A stretch of 64,000 nt of DNA from Lojkania enalia (taxonomy: Eukaryota > Ascomycota > Dothideomycetes > Pleosporales): contig ML986596.1 in the NCBI GenBank assembly GCA_010094045.1, positions 461,055-525,054 of the forward strand. Direction: 5' to 3'. Under the pieces are notes generated by a model. That model was not told where the DNA came from, made no database searches, and was given only the letters and a program-made list of their open reading frames with translations. Both the position numbers and the translations under genes were made by a program. Each line of letters opens with the position of its first letter. Position 1 is the stretch's first letter. Below are positions 46,588 through 58,725 of the stretch, in pieces.

Positions 46588-47641
46588 ATGGCGAACACAA
46601 AGGACCTTCAGGTTTCCCGCCTCTTTTCTGTCAAAAACTATGTATGTGTGGTCACCGGAGGTGGGTCAGGTATTGGTCTTATGGCTGCACAAGCTTTGGC
46701 GGCAAACCGTATGTTTATATCAGTGCCGCTAAAGGATTGAAAGTATAGACTACTGAAATTTGGAATGTAGAAGCAAAAGTCTATATCACGGGGCGCAGTA
46801 AGTTACGTGACATTATACTGCCTGAACGCAATCGAGGTTCATTGCTTATCATTAATACAGGGAAGGAAGCTCTCGAGAAAGCCGCACAATCCCACAACCC
46901 AGGAGAGGGCGGCAAAATCATTCCGTATGCTGTACTCGCCTCAGGACATGGGCACGCCACTAACCGAGATATAGCATTGGCCCATATGATGTCACCAAAA
47001 AGGCCGACTTAGAGAAGATGCACGAAGAACTTTCCTCGAAAGAAAAATACATCAACCTACTAATCTGCGCGGCTGGCATTGCCGGTCCCAAAGCTGAGCC
47101 AACCGAGGAACACGCTCTGTCCTTGAAGGAAAAGCTTTGGAACAACGAGACTTTTGAAGCTTGGAACGAAACGTATAATACCGATGTCACAGCCGTCTAC
47201 TTCACTACCGTAGCTATGCTCCCGTTACTTCAAGCCGGTACTGAGACCCGTGGTCACCTATCGGCTTCAGTCATTGTGATTTCGTCCATGTCTGGGATTA
47301 TGCGGGAATCGCAGGGTCACTTTTCATATAATGCGGCGAAGGGCGGAACTGTGCATCTGACGAAGCTAATGTCTGCAGAGTTCCAGAAGGTGAAAGTTAG
47401 AGTGAATTCGATTGCTCCCGGCTACTTTCCGTCGGAGATGACTGCGAAGCAGAGCGATGACAAGATGAAGAGTCACTTACCGGATGAGAAGGTAAAGGAG
47501 AAGGGGCACGTTCCGATGGGACGGGCTGGGAGTGATGAGGAGATGGCGCAGGCTGTGCTATTCTTGACCAAAAATGCATACGTGAATGGAGAGATTTTGG
47601 CAGTCGATGGGGGCGTGCTCAATGTGGTTAGTGGAAGGTAG
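46588..47641 (+). CDS. Short-chain dehydrogenase/reductase
   Basis: Exons 46588..46708, 46771..46797, 46861..46924 and 46975..47641 give 292 aa; exon 2 has only 27 nt. The Rossmann motif CVVTGGGSGIGLMAAQALA opens the protein. AKVYITGRRKEALEKAA is formed across two introns; its Arg residues suggest NADP preference. PYDVT marks the adenine-contacting loop, LLICAAGIAG the NAG position. The catalytic Ser is in VISSMSGI and the YxxxK pair in YNAAKGG. IAPGYFPSEMT follows, and the end ILAVDGG is typical of classical SDRs. The reaction is reversible oxidation of an alcohol or reduction of a ketone with an unknown substrate. It is 17 kb from the polyketide cluster and need not belong to it. Confidence 0.9.
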
Positions 47642-50302
47642 ATGGGAAACAGCTCCAGAAGATGCAATAGAGTACAGAGTCCCCAAAGGTATGGAGATAT
47701 GGAGAAGTAAAGGTATCGGCGTATATGCGCTAGCATGATGTAAAAAAGGTGCGGTTCTAATTTAGAAGGAATTCAGATGCCCATGGAAGGCTGAGGAATC
47801 GATTGATTTGAATTGAAACGATGCTGGATATGCCGATCGAAGGATATGACATGAGGATATGAGAGGTATAGAAGATAGTTTCAAGGTCAATATGCACAGT
47901 CAGGACTACGGAGTGTGCTCGCCTGCTTTGTGCTGAGTGAGTGAGAGCGCGTCGCATGCCCGTTTGCAATTCATTGGCTTGAAATACAACGTAATCGGAG
48001 GTAAAATCCGCTTGGATGTTCGACCGCAATCCTTATCATCCATGCCTTTCCAGTCTGCAGTTTTTGTACTACCATCGCATTGATACTATACGAGCTCCTA
48101 GATACGGAAGAACATTTAGATGCAACATGTCGAGATTGCAAGGCGTAGGACTGGGCGTGGATCGGCGGCAGAATATATAAGACATTTGTAATGCAAATGT
48201 CTTATCTAAAATGCACAAAGTATAACTCCATGCATGAACTATATGTGCTGTGATGAGACCCGTTTTGGTGTTGATTGTTTGATTGACGTGCTGTGGGGTT
48301 GGACGACGCGCGGCCGGAAGAGGAAAGGTGTGGTGTGGCGCTACTTCGTATGGGGGGACGGCTGTTACCCCTCTAGGCTCTCATCCCTCGCCTTCGTTTG
48401 GCACTAGCGCATTTGAGCCATCTCCGGGTCATTGACTTACATGTCATGATATTTCATCTGGACAGAATTGAACTTCATTTGTCCAAGACCTTGTCGACTC
48501 TTACCTGCATAGACTAGAAGCGATCTTGTTCTGCCGACATACGGAAACATACTCAACCACGATGCCCCTTGTCGAAGCATCTAGGCCTGTTGAGACGCCG
48601 TGAGAAGAGAAGAAATCAGGATTTTAATCTTTACTTCCCTCACCGATACGTGCCCATTCGATCGGATAGGTTATCGCCACTTTGTGCTGCGGGGCGCCGT
48701 TCTTATTTGTCACCCATCAGGCTGACGGCCCCCATGGTTGTGGCATGCATCGGACTTCATCCGTCCTTTTGTTTCAGCTTGTTGTTTGTCCCCGATCCAG
48801 CGTCTCGCGAAGACTTTACACCCCAACTTTGGGCTGCTCCTCGGTGAATAACTCTGGCCACAAGGCACTCGTAATATCGCTACCCAGTTCTCGACCGAAT
48901 TGAAGAGGCCTAAAGATTTCTCGGGCGTCGTAGTGTTGGTAATACTTTAGAAAAGAGGTTTTCATGTGCAGACTCGTCAAGTGGATTTGGAGAATATGCA
49001 TGGTTCCGGCAGATATTGAGTAGCTGTTGTTTTAAGGTCTATCAATGAAGGCCAAGGACAGTATGTTGATGCGAACACATGCCCCTGCGCAAACGTTTTC
49101 CGCAATGCCTGGTATGTTTCTTTCATGGACATAGTGCGTCGGACCGAACCGCAGGATCGTTTGTAAGTCCTGCGCACTTGCTTGCCGCTCTACCGGGATC
49201 TTTGATACATTTTCTAAACCATTGTTCATACCAGCAATGCTGCCCTTCGAGGTATGACCATCTTTCCGACTCTCCAAGTCAATAAGTCATTTTTCAGAAC
49301 TGTACACGTCACTTCATCAGCAAATGCCTTTCGTTTCATCCCACGTCGTTGCTCACTGTCGTGCCTCTTCTCGGCTCATATCATACCCGAGCTAGTGCAT
49401 CACACACCAGGCTGGACTTTAGGTTCGGCGGCCGATGCTTGCTGATGTACCAATCAGGAATTGATCTTGAATTCGGGGCACGGTTCCCGAGATCCCGTGA
49501 GATGTGCAACCAGCACTGCTTGGTAGAAGGGGTGGGTAGTTGGTGGTTGGTGGTGGTGGTGGTGGTTGCATTAGTTCAAAGAGGCAATTCCTTCGCCAAT
49601 GCCATTGATGAGCGAAAGGTGGGATGACCATACAAGTCTCATTTTTGTTCGTTGGCATTTCTCTACGCTCCAATCCGGCTGCACTACGCTTAGCCTCTCT
49701 GCATCTTTCGGTTTCTGGATCATAAATTGTGGGAAACTGCTACATCTCTCGAATCCTTCAGCTGGCGATTCTCTGCCTTGGGACTTTTTTGAAAACTAGT
49801 GGATGGATCCAGAACCTAGGAGTGCGCGTTTCACTTTCGATCAAGAGTATTGTGGATGTTTCTCTTCGCTTGCACCAGCCCTGGACCCCCGCCTCCACAC
49901 CGGCTATGGAGTCTCTTAATCTGATCGAGTGACGCGCTCGCATGCTCTGGTGACCGCAAATGTTGTGCCGAGATTTTGGAGCCAATCGTTTCCCTTGACT
50001 CATCTCGGCCGACTACACCTGTCGGACTTCCAGAGGTCTACGATTCTGGCTATGTGTCCCAAGGATTCTGTCTCACGCTGCGCCGCACAATTGTGCACAG
50101 GTTGCATCCTAAGATGCCCCGCGAAAGGCGTAAATTCCGCACACCGGACGCAAGGCCCTCTATATAGTCAATGTGTGGAATAAGCTCATCGACGAATTTC
50201 CGCGCAGTCTGCATTGCTGTCTTTAACGCTGGGCGTTAGGGGCGTCTTCCTAGGAACCCATCTCCTCGCGGCTTTTTGCTTTGTTCAGGATTTCAACCCG
50301 CG
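47642..50302. other. 2.7-kb intergenic region
   Basis: No gene recognised. A minus-strand frame at 49277-48816 is broken by one stop and reads as ordinary protein (KTSFLKYYQHYDAREIFRPL) but matches no family I know. A GT-rich tract (GGTTGGTGGTGGTGGTGGTT) lies at about 49542-49567. The region is less AT-rich than 33-41 kb. Confidence 0.4.
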
Positions 50303-51625
50303 ATGGTCTCAAGTTCATCGTGGACGCCTGATCACGTAGCGGTTAACTCGAGCCAGGCTTTGTTGAACGTTTGCATTAGCTTTGCCATTCTAGAGACATT
50401 CTTCATTATCGCGTTCATTTTTTCCTGGTATTTTAACAGCAACATCAGCCATAACACCAAAGTGGTCTTCTGCCTCATCTTGGTGGGATATATACTTTGC
50501 TTCGCGGGCGTGGTAATAGGACTCAGTATGTCTCTGATCTCTATCTTTGTTTTAAGCTTACTGATCTTCGTGTAGTTAAGATCACTGTTGCTGGGGCGGG
50601 TTATCATGTGGCAGACTTGCGCCCAGAAACCATCCAAAGGATGCTTCAGCTCATCAAGGCACACGAAGTAGTTTATGTGCTGGCGATACCGCTCCCGAAG
50701 CTTGCAGTCCTATGCCTTTACTTCCGACTTTTCACATCTAAGCTTTCGCATGCCATTCTCTACTTGACCGGAACTGTCGTCGTTGTTACCTGCTTGTTCG
50801 GATTTATCTCAAGTTTCGCCAATTGCAAACCATTTCATGCGTTCTGGGATCGCAGAGTACAGGTGCAGTGCTTGATGGATCCAATGCTTGTTTTTCGATA
50901 TTACAGCATACCTAATATCGCAACGGATGTCATCATGCTGGCCATTCCATTACCTTCGTTGTGGAAGCTACAAGTCGGGTGGATGACGAAAATTGGCGTC
51001 TTCCTCACTTTCGCGACGAGTACCCTGTATGTTTGAATATATCTCATTGGTAACCCATCAGCTGATTGCATACAGGGGTATCGTAACAGCTGTTCTACGC
51101 TTCTTAGCCTTTATTGATGCTGATCTTTTTGATGATGTGACCTACGAAAGCATCTCAACCACGAGCTGGACTATCATTGAGCCTGGCTCCTATCTCATAG
51201 CGGCGACAATGCCCACCCTACGTCCGCTCATCCGAAAGATCTATACCCTTGCGAATGAATTCTGCCCCATCACACACGCCGTAAAACAGTACTTCGCAAA
51301 GACCAAACAAGATCCGACCCAGGATACCGTCGACACACAGCCCGAACGCTCTCTGCACAAAAAGCCTTCAACAAAGGAAATCTTCGAAACGATTGGCCGT
51401 TTACCAAGCAGACAACTACCACTAGACGATTACCATCTCGCGCAAAATTCCGTCGCACAAACGCCGCGTAGTATGGATGAGGAAAGCATGGTATGCGCGG
51501 ACGCTATCACACACGAAAGCATGGCACGGGTGGGTAGGAACCCTGATGGAACTCTTAGGACATGGTCGCTACAACCAGTGCAGCTGAGTCCCTTTAGGAC
51601 GAGCTTTTTCTATGTTAATAATTAG
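50303..51625 (+). CDS. PTH11-like / rhodopsin-domain integral membrane protein
   Basis: Exons 50303..50525, 50576..51026 and 51076..51625 give 407 aa. Seven hydrophobic segments are expected; clear ones are SFAILETFFIIAFIFSWYF, VVFCLILVGYILCFAGVVIG, HEVVYVLAIPLPKLAVLCLY, AILYLTGTVVVVTCLFGF, IATDVIMLAIPLPSLWKL and the last in GSYLIAATMPTLRPLI. GAGYHVADL and CLYFRLF are typical of the fungal rhodopsin-like family, as are FANCKPFHAFWD and PIPLPSLWKLQ-type turns. The tail is about 130 residues, hydrophilic and probably cytoplasmic. By family it is a plasma-membrane sensor candidate. It is not close to the shorter protein at 22328. Start 50303 is the first ATG in a frame that is open upstream. Confidence 0.87.
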
Positions 51626-52668
51626 GGTTGACATTGTCTATATAATGGTGTATATGGAGGACGAAAGTAATAGTTGTGGAAATAGCTAATAATTATACTC
51701 TGAGGTTGACACGCACAAGAAATAGGTTTGGCTTGTCGCGTGCTTGTATGCCGTCTTAATCATTGCCCTGCTCCCGGGATGTCGATAGGATCCGAAATAG
51801 GTAAAGTCGCACATGACGACCTTATTCACACCTCTCATGTTAGGAATGACATTAGCTTAGGATTTGTCTCTCCGTTATATTGTTTGCATCTCATCGCAAA
51901 CGAGATACGATGATTTCTTCCGCTTATTTACGTATTGCCTAATCAGGCAATCTCCGAGTCAGGCACGTGAGAGCGTGTACCACCACCCGTGGACCCGTCA
52001 GGATTCGCCAGGGAGCGGGACTTGAAACAAATAATGCCTTGAAGGTCTTGCATAGCGCGAACTCTAATGTGCTCGCCGTGAAAACTATTCTTAGGGGGTA
52101 GATGGAGATGTAGACTCGATGGGTTATGTGCAAGCCAAGTAAAGCCGTTTTTGGCGCTTCCGACTCGCATGCTGCCGAGTCGAGGTTGCGTCGGAACCAC
52201 AACCAGGACCATTCACTCTACGACACGCCCGCCGTAGCGTCCTTTGCCGTCGCCTTTCGCCTCTTGATTTCCCTTTCCCACCCACCTATTCAACTGCTAA
52301 CCCGCATGCGGCATCTCGGGCGTCCGACGCGCGTGTTGGGCGGTATTGACATTTTAGTGCGGTAGGGCAATCTCGAGGCCAGGATCCCAAGTTTTAAGAG
52401 CCATATTACAGCCTAGGGCACGAAACGAACCCCGCAGACGTCGGGCCGCCGGTCGCAGCTTTGCATAGACAATAACAGAGGCATTGAGACCGAGAGGTTG
52501 CTATGCGGCGAGAGGCAGGGCGACTGAGAAGTACACCGCCGACGACTGCCGACGAGACGATTGACGGCACGGAAGGAAACTTAAGGTAGAAATTGACGGC
52601 ACCAGAGCCAGCTTAGGGTTGAGGAGAGGGATTGGGCCTAGCATCACCCGCCCGGACAAGAGGATACG
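51626..52668. other. sepH promoter and 5' leader region
   Basis: 1.04 kb. The right half is GC-rich and purine-rich, as is common for long leaders of conserved kinase genes in ascomycetes. No coding frame supported. Confidence 0.45.
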
Positions 52669-55600
52669 ATGGTGTCACATCCACCGAAGCCTGCATACGT
52701 GCGGTCGCCATCCAAGGCCTCGCAGCACAATTCGACCGGCTCCAATTCGAACACACCCGGCCATGTAAAAAAGCCCTCATCTTCGTCCAGCGACCACCGT
52801 GCCCCTAGCCGCGAAGGTAGACCAAGCAGGGAAGGAAGCGCACAACGGGCAGCCCAGGATGTCGTCGGTCTCAAGGACTACCAGCTGGGTGATTGCTTGG
52901 GGAAGGGGGCTTTTGGGAGCGTATATCGGGCGCTGAATTGGGGCACGGGTGAGACGGTAGCTATCAAGCAGGTCCGGCTGGAGAACCTGGGCACTGCGGA
53001 GCTCAAGACAATCATGCTTGAGATTGACCTGCTCAAGAATCTCAATCACTCCAACATTGTCAAATATCACGGATTTGTCAAGAGCTCCGAGTCCCTGTAC
53101 ATCATTCTGGAGTAAGTTGATCTATGATACTCCTATTCTGGATGCAAGGGGCACATCCTGACAGCGGGCAGGTACTGTGAAAATGGTTCGTTGCACAGCA
53201 TCTGCAAAAACTTCGGCAAGTTTCCGGAAAATCTTGTCGCCCTCTATATGTCCCAGGTCCTCCACGGATTGGTCTACCTCCACGAACAAGGTGTCATACA
53301 CAGAGATATCAAGGGGGCAAATATTCTGACCACGAAGGAGGGATTGGTCAAATTGGCAGACTTCGGCGTGGCTACAAAGGCGGCTGGACTAGATCAATCG
53401 AGCGTGGTGGGCACGCCATATTGGATGGCACCGGAAGTCATTGAGCTGTCCGGAGCCACAACGGCCTCTGATATATGGAGCGTGGGGTGTACAGTCATAG
53501 AGTTGATCGAAGGAAAGCCACCGTACCACAAGCTACAGCCCATGCAGGCACTTTTTCGAATTGTCAACGACGAACACCCGCCAATACCTGGCGGCGCATC
53601 TGCTGTAAGTGTTATCACCTACTAAAACTCTACAGACGACTAAAACTGACTCTGCCATTGTAGCTTCTTCACAAATTCCTAATTGAGTGCTTTCAGAAGA
53701 ATCCTGCCTTACGCATTTCGGCGAGGAAACTATTAAAACATTCTTGGATAGTAAGCGCGAAAAAAACTATTCCCACCGAACAAACGCAGCCGCTCGAGTA
53801 CAACCATGCCGTAAATGCGGTACAGGAATGGAACGAAGCTTTAAATGCGCCGGATTCATTACGTCGAGGCAACCGCTTAGCGTCCGGGATAAACAAGGAG
53901 GCCCCACAATTTTTTCCTTCGAAGACTTCGACAGCTTCAAGTCAAGCTCTGATGAATGTGAATATACCAAAGCTTAGGCCAAATACGGAGTCCTTCCGCT
54001 CACCTGAGGTAGAGTCAAACGATAATTGGGATGATGATTTTGCAGAAAGTATATCACCTAGCGCGCTTCACCTACCAAATCTCAGAGCACAAGACAATTT
54101 CGGAGGTCGATTTTCCCATGATAAGCTAAAGGCTTTTGCTAGCTTTGAGGCTGTAACGGAAGAGCCTTCGCATTTTGATGGTGAGGCCACAGTGAAGAGT
54201 CCTCTCAACCTTCAATCCTTCAGAGGGATGCCGGAACCATTCGATGAGCCTGAAACAGTGAGAGCCTCTTCTGTCAGGGCAAAAGCTTCCGGATCCCGGT
54301 CGACATCTTTAGCGATGCTAGCAGAGGAACGAGTTGAGGGCCAACCTAAGACAGCGTTCCTTCGAGGCGTTCCAAAGGGCCCTCAATTACCGAAAACCAA
54401 ACAGGTGGCCGCCTTTGCCAGACCTTCAGCGCTATTCCGGGAAGATTCTGTCGAAGACTACTCAGACCTAACAGCAGAAGATGAAAGCGCTTTCCAGAAG
54501 CATGTCAAGAAGTACCAGGCCGCACAACCACACGCTCTTCCCAAGCAGTCGGGTTTGGCCAAGGCGGCGTCGTCCCCATCGCCGCACGAATCCTTTTCAC
54601 CTAGACTCTTCCATCCTAGCGACCTGAAAAGCGCGCCAAAGTCTACCAGAGAGTCAAAAACCAATGGCACGGCGAGACAGCGGTCGGCGTCGTCAACGTC
54701 CGTACGTAAGATGGAGCGCTCGCAGTCTGAGATTGAAATGCAAAAGTATGCTGAAGACGACGATATCGATTTCTCAGATGTAAACTTCGGGGACAAAGAG
54801 CTTGGTTGGCCGAAGAGGCCCGAGAGTGATAGTGGATCCGACTACAGTGTTCTGGCTTCGAAGATGTCCTCTTCCATGGTAAGACCTTTCCAAAACATGA
54901 TTGAATATCGCTAATAATCTCAGGTCATCGCCGACGATGATGATATGGATCCCTTCGCCAACCTTGAAGAAGGATTCGAGAACATCAATCTTGAAAACAA
55001 CGTGGCTCGTGACCGAGACGATCGATTAGCCAAACAGACCGAAAGTCTTGTCGGGGCTTTGAAGACTAGTCAGCCTGATGATCTTCTCCTTGATATTGCC
55101 GAACAACTCATTCAAGTCCTTTATGAGTCTCCTGAAAAGAAAGCTATCGTTCTACGCTCGCATGGAATGCTTCCCATTCTTGAAATTCTGGGCACCATGC
55201 CTCCCAATGAGATTGTCCTTCGACTCCTTAAAATTATTAATATGATCATCCTCGAGGATTCAGAAGCCCAGGAGTCGTTGTCGTTTCTTGGCGGAATTCC
55301 AATCATCTCGAACTTCGCGTCAAAAAAATATCCCAGTGAAATACGGAAAGAAGCTGCTGCGTTTGTACGACAGATGTACCAGACAAGTGTATTGACGCTG
55401 CAGATGTTCATCGGATGCGGTGGTATTAACGTCCTAGTAGAGTTTTTAGAAGAAGATATAGACACAGAAAGAGACTTGGTACTCATTGGTGTCAATGGAG
55501 TCTGGAACGTGTTTGAATTACAGGGGCCCACGCCAAAGAACGATTTTTGTCGCATTTTCTCGCGTAGCTCGGTATTATATCCGTTATCGTTGGTGTTGAA

Positions 55601-57491
55601 TAGAGTTGTGGATGAAGAAGGGGAATTGGCAGAAAAGATTCAGGGAAGGATCGTCAGTATCTTTCTCATTTTCTCTCAAGCGGAGAGTCATGTCAAGGAT
55701 CTCGTGGCCGATCGCATGATCCTTAAACGTAAGTGTTCCTTTCATTGTCCTTTCACTAGGCCGCCTACCCGCACTACGGCCCACTTCCCGTCTCTATATT
55801 GTTCGTCCGCGTGATCAATAGGCTGATGTGTGAATAGGTGTACTCAAAGACCTCCGCAAAATGTCACCTAACCACCAAGTGACTATGCTAAAATTCATAA
55901 AAAACCTCTCCATGCTGTCCTCTACACACGAAGCCTTGCAAAACTCTAATGCTATCGACATTCTTATCGAACTCTTAAAATCCTCCCGCAAACAACCTCT
56001 CTATCGCGAAATCTCAAACCAAATTCTCAATACCATGTACAACCTCTGCCGACACAACCGCTCAAGGCAGGAAGAAGCCGCATTGTCCGATGTGGTGCCG
56101 GTGTTAAAGGAAGTTGTGAAGACAGGTGGACACTTGAAAGAATTTGCATTACCAATTCTTTGTGAACTAGCACATAGTGGGAAGGTTGCCAGGAAGATGC
56201 TTTGGGATGCGAGGGGTCTACAATTTTTGATTGAGGTTCTAGGGGATCGGAATTGGCAGGTCACCGCTTTGGATGCCATTTTCGTTTGGTAAGTCATGCC
56301 ACCACTCTCCTTCTATCTTGTGATTTGAAAGTTGCGGTAGGGGAGAGGTCGCTAACTGTGCACGTACGAAGGCTCCAAGAAGAAACCGCCCGCGTAGAGC
56401 AATACCTACTCAACTCGAACTTCACTACTGCAATCATAGCATCCTACATCTCCCCCGAACTCACGACCTCGACCTTTGAAAACCTGCTCGAACCGCTCCA
56501 GAAACTTGTTCGCCTCTCCCCACCCATTGCCCGGTCACTAGCCGTCCCGGAAATCTTCCACCACACAATCCACAAACTAAAACATAAGAACGCAGTCACA
56601 AGACTTAATCTACTCCGAATTTTGAGGACGATTTGTGATGCTACAGAGGAGGGATGCTGGTTAATAAGGCGCTTTGAAGTCTATGATACGATTGTAGGGT
56701 TAGGCGAACATGATGGCGCGATTCTTGTCAGGCAGATGGCTGAGGAACTTGTCCGCTTGTGTGATGAAGGCGGCAAGCGATCGATATCCCGCGGCTCGGG
56801 CCTCCGACGGCCTGCGTCCAGTGCGTCACACCGGGCGGGAAGCGGGTCGAGCACCGGAAGCACAATTACGAGTGTGTTAGGCATGACGCCACCGACGCCA
56901 ACGAGTTTGGGTCCAAGTGGCGGCAGTGGACTAGCTCTAGGCGTCGGTAGTACAAGTAGTCTAGCTCTGGGTGCAGGCAGCGCGACTAGTCTAGGAAAGA
57001 CTCTTTTGAGTGGTACACAGCTTTCTACGCAGAGAGAACGAGAGAGGGTGAGCAGAAGTCAGTCCACCGCAGCGATTTGGGAGCTTCAGGAGGAGACGAA
57101 AATCGGTCCGGCACCGTTGACTAGGGCGCAGACCACACTGGCGGCTATTTCTTCAAGAGGAACGGGCTCAACAGGGACGGCGTCTCGGGCTAGTACGCCA
57201 ACTACGAGACGCCCCGTGTCAAGAGATTCGAATGCGGGGTTGAAGGGGGGTGACGGTGACGGTAAGGTGAGTAGGTTGCCAAAGGCGAGGCAGGGGAGGA
57301 TAACTGAGGTGGTTGGTAGGAGGAGGAGAGGGGAGAGCGAGATTGGAGTTTCGGGCAGTTTGAGCGGCGAGCTGGGTGTGGATGAGAATACGCCTACCGC
57401 GCAGCCTTTGCCTAGGTTGCAGATTGTTCGACGGAGGAGAGAGACGTCTGGGGGTGAGATGGGGTTTGGGAAACGGGGTAGTGGAGAGTAG
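52669..57491 (+). CDS. sepH: Septation initiation network kinase SepH (Cdc7/Cdc15 type)
   Basis: Exons 52669..53111, 53172..53604, 53664..54878, 54924..55728, 55838..56288 and 56372..57491 give 1488 aa. A Ser/Pro-rich N-terminus precedes the kinase domain (about 65-320): [23 protein letters not shown] with the VAIK lysine, [14 protein letters not shown] (catalytic loop), ADFGVAT (DFG), [10 protein letters not shown] (activation segment) and [14 protein letters not shown] long low-complexity linker is followed by an armadillo/HEAT-like helical half ([20 protein letters not shown] through LVRLCDEG), then a Ser/Thr/Gly-rich tail ending in basic patches. This domain order is that of SepH/Cdc7, a MAP3K-like kinase at the spindle pole body that triggers septum formation. 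All catalytic residues are present. It is a conserved core gene that marks the right border of the accessory interval. Confidence 0.95.
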
Positions 57492-58725
57492 ATTACGCCC
57501 TTCTCTAAGAGGGCTGTGTGTTGGAAGGAGCTGAAGGCCTTTGGCGAGCCGATTCTTTTATGGATTGGATTTAATGGTTGAATGGTGTTTTTGGGTTTTT
57601 TCCATGGCATTGTTAGATGGGTATGCATAGCTGGGCGTTGAGAAAGAATATCCAGTGAAGCGCTAGGATACATGCGATTGAATATATTGTTCTTTTGTTG
57701 GGTCTTGAAATTCGGGTGGGTAGGGTGCAATGCGGATGAAGAGTACTACAAATGGTGAAGATGAGTGACTGGTAGGTGATGGGTGTGGATGACTGACTAT
57801 GAGTGTTTGTCTGAAGCAGACAGTGAATAGTCCATCGTCATTGTTTGATGAATGTTAGACTGCTGCATTCTGCATCACGAAAATGTCACAAGGACTGTTA
57901 CACCGCGCCCCTGCCGCCTCTACTTAGGAGTATATAAGTGCAGAAAAAACTCTCGAAAGGATAGATGGGCTTGAAATTAAAACGGATATCAGTGTCGATC
58001 TACAATAGGAGGAGGAAGACCCTCATGCGACAAAGATTCATCCCGAGTGCTACAATATTACCACATTACAGGCGCACTGTGGTCCGTACTCCTTTCCGTT
58101 GCTTAGTTCTGTCTTATGATCAGTTATTTACTTCGCCATGCTTCGTCACACGTGCGTTGAATAATGGTGTGAACCAGAAACTATTCGGTCAATGGTGCAT
58201 GGACAAAAATATGAAAAAGGAGAGCAATACGGACTAGAATAGAATGAAAAACTTAATAGAGTATAACTGAATCCTACGTCGAATATAGCTAGAATCAACG
58301 ACATAGTTCTAATATAAATTGGAATCGTGAAATTGTGACTTCTGACAAGAATGGTATAAAATTCAGGGAGTGAGTCTGCTTCTTATTATATAACTCTTCT
58401 GCCAATGAATTCTCAACTATACTGTGTGCATATACATGATTGAAACGTCCTACCTAATGCTAGCATTTTCTTCTAAAAAGTTATATCAAGGAAGTTCTGT
58501 TCCCAACCAGATTATCCAAAAGACCACGGAGAGGATTGAGTGACTGAGCAGCACAATCGATGGATTGGGCGTAACTGAAAATTCTGACAAGTGAATCATA
58601 TTGATGTATTTATTAAAAAAAAGAAAAGGCATGAAACTGCCGTCAATGCCCCAAAATGCTCTAAAATAAAATATCTATCAGAAGTCTAACCTGTTACTTC
58701 ACCGAACGGTGTCTTTATCAGAGTT
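57492..58725. other. Convergent intergenic region
   Basis: 1.2 kb between sepH and the mucin-like gene, both ending here. No gene, RNA or repeat recognised. Confidence 0.5.

Noticed and set aside
48816..49277. Minus-strand frames that might form a small gene
   Set aside because: They need a stop to be bypassed, no convincing intron was found and no family was recognised.
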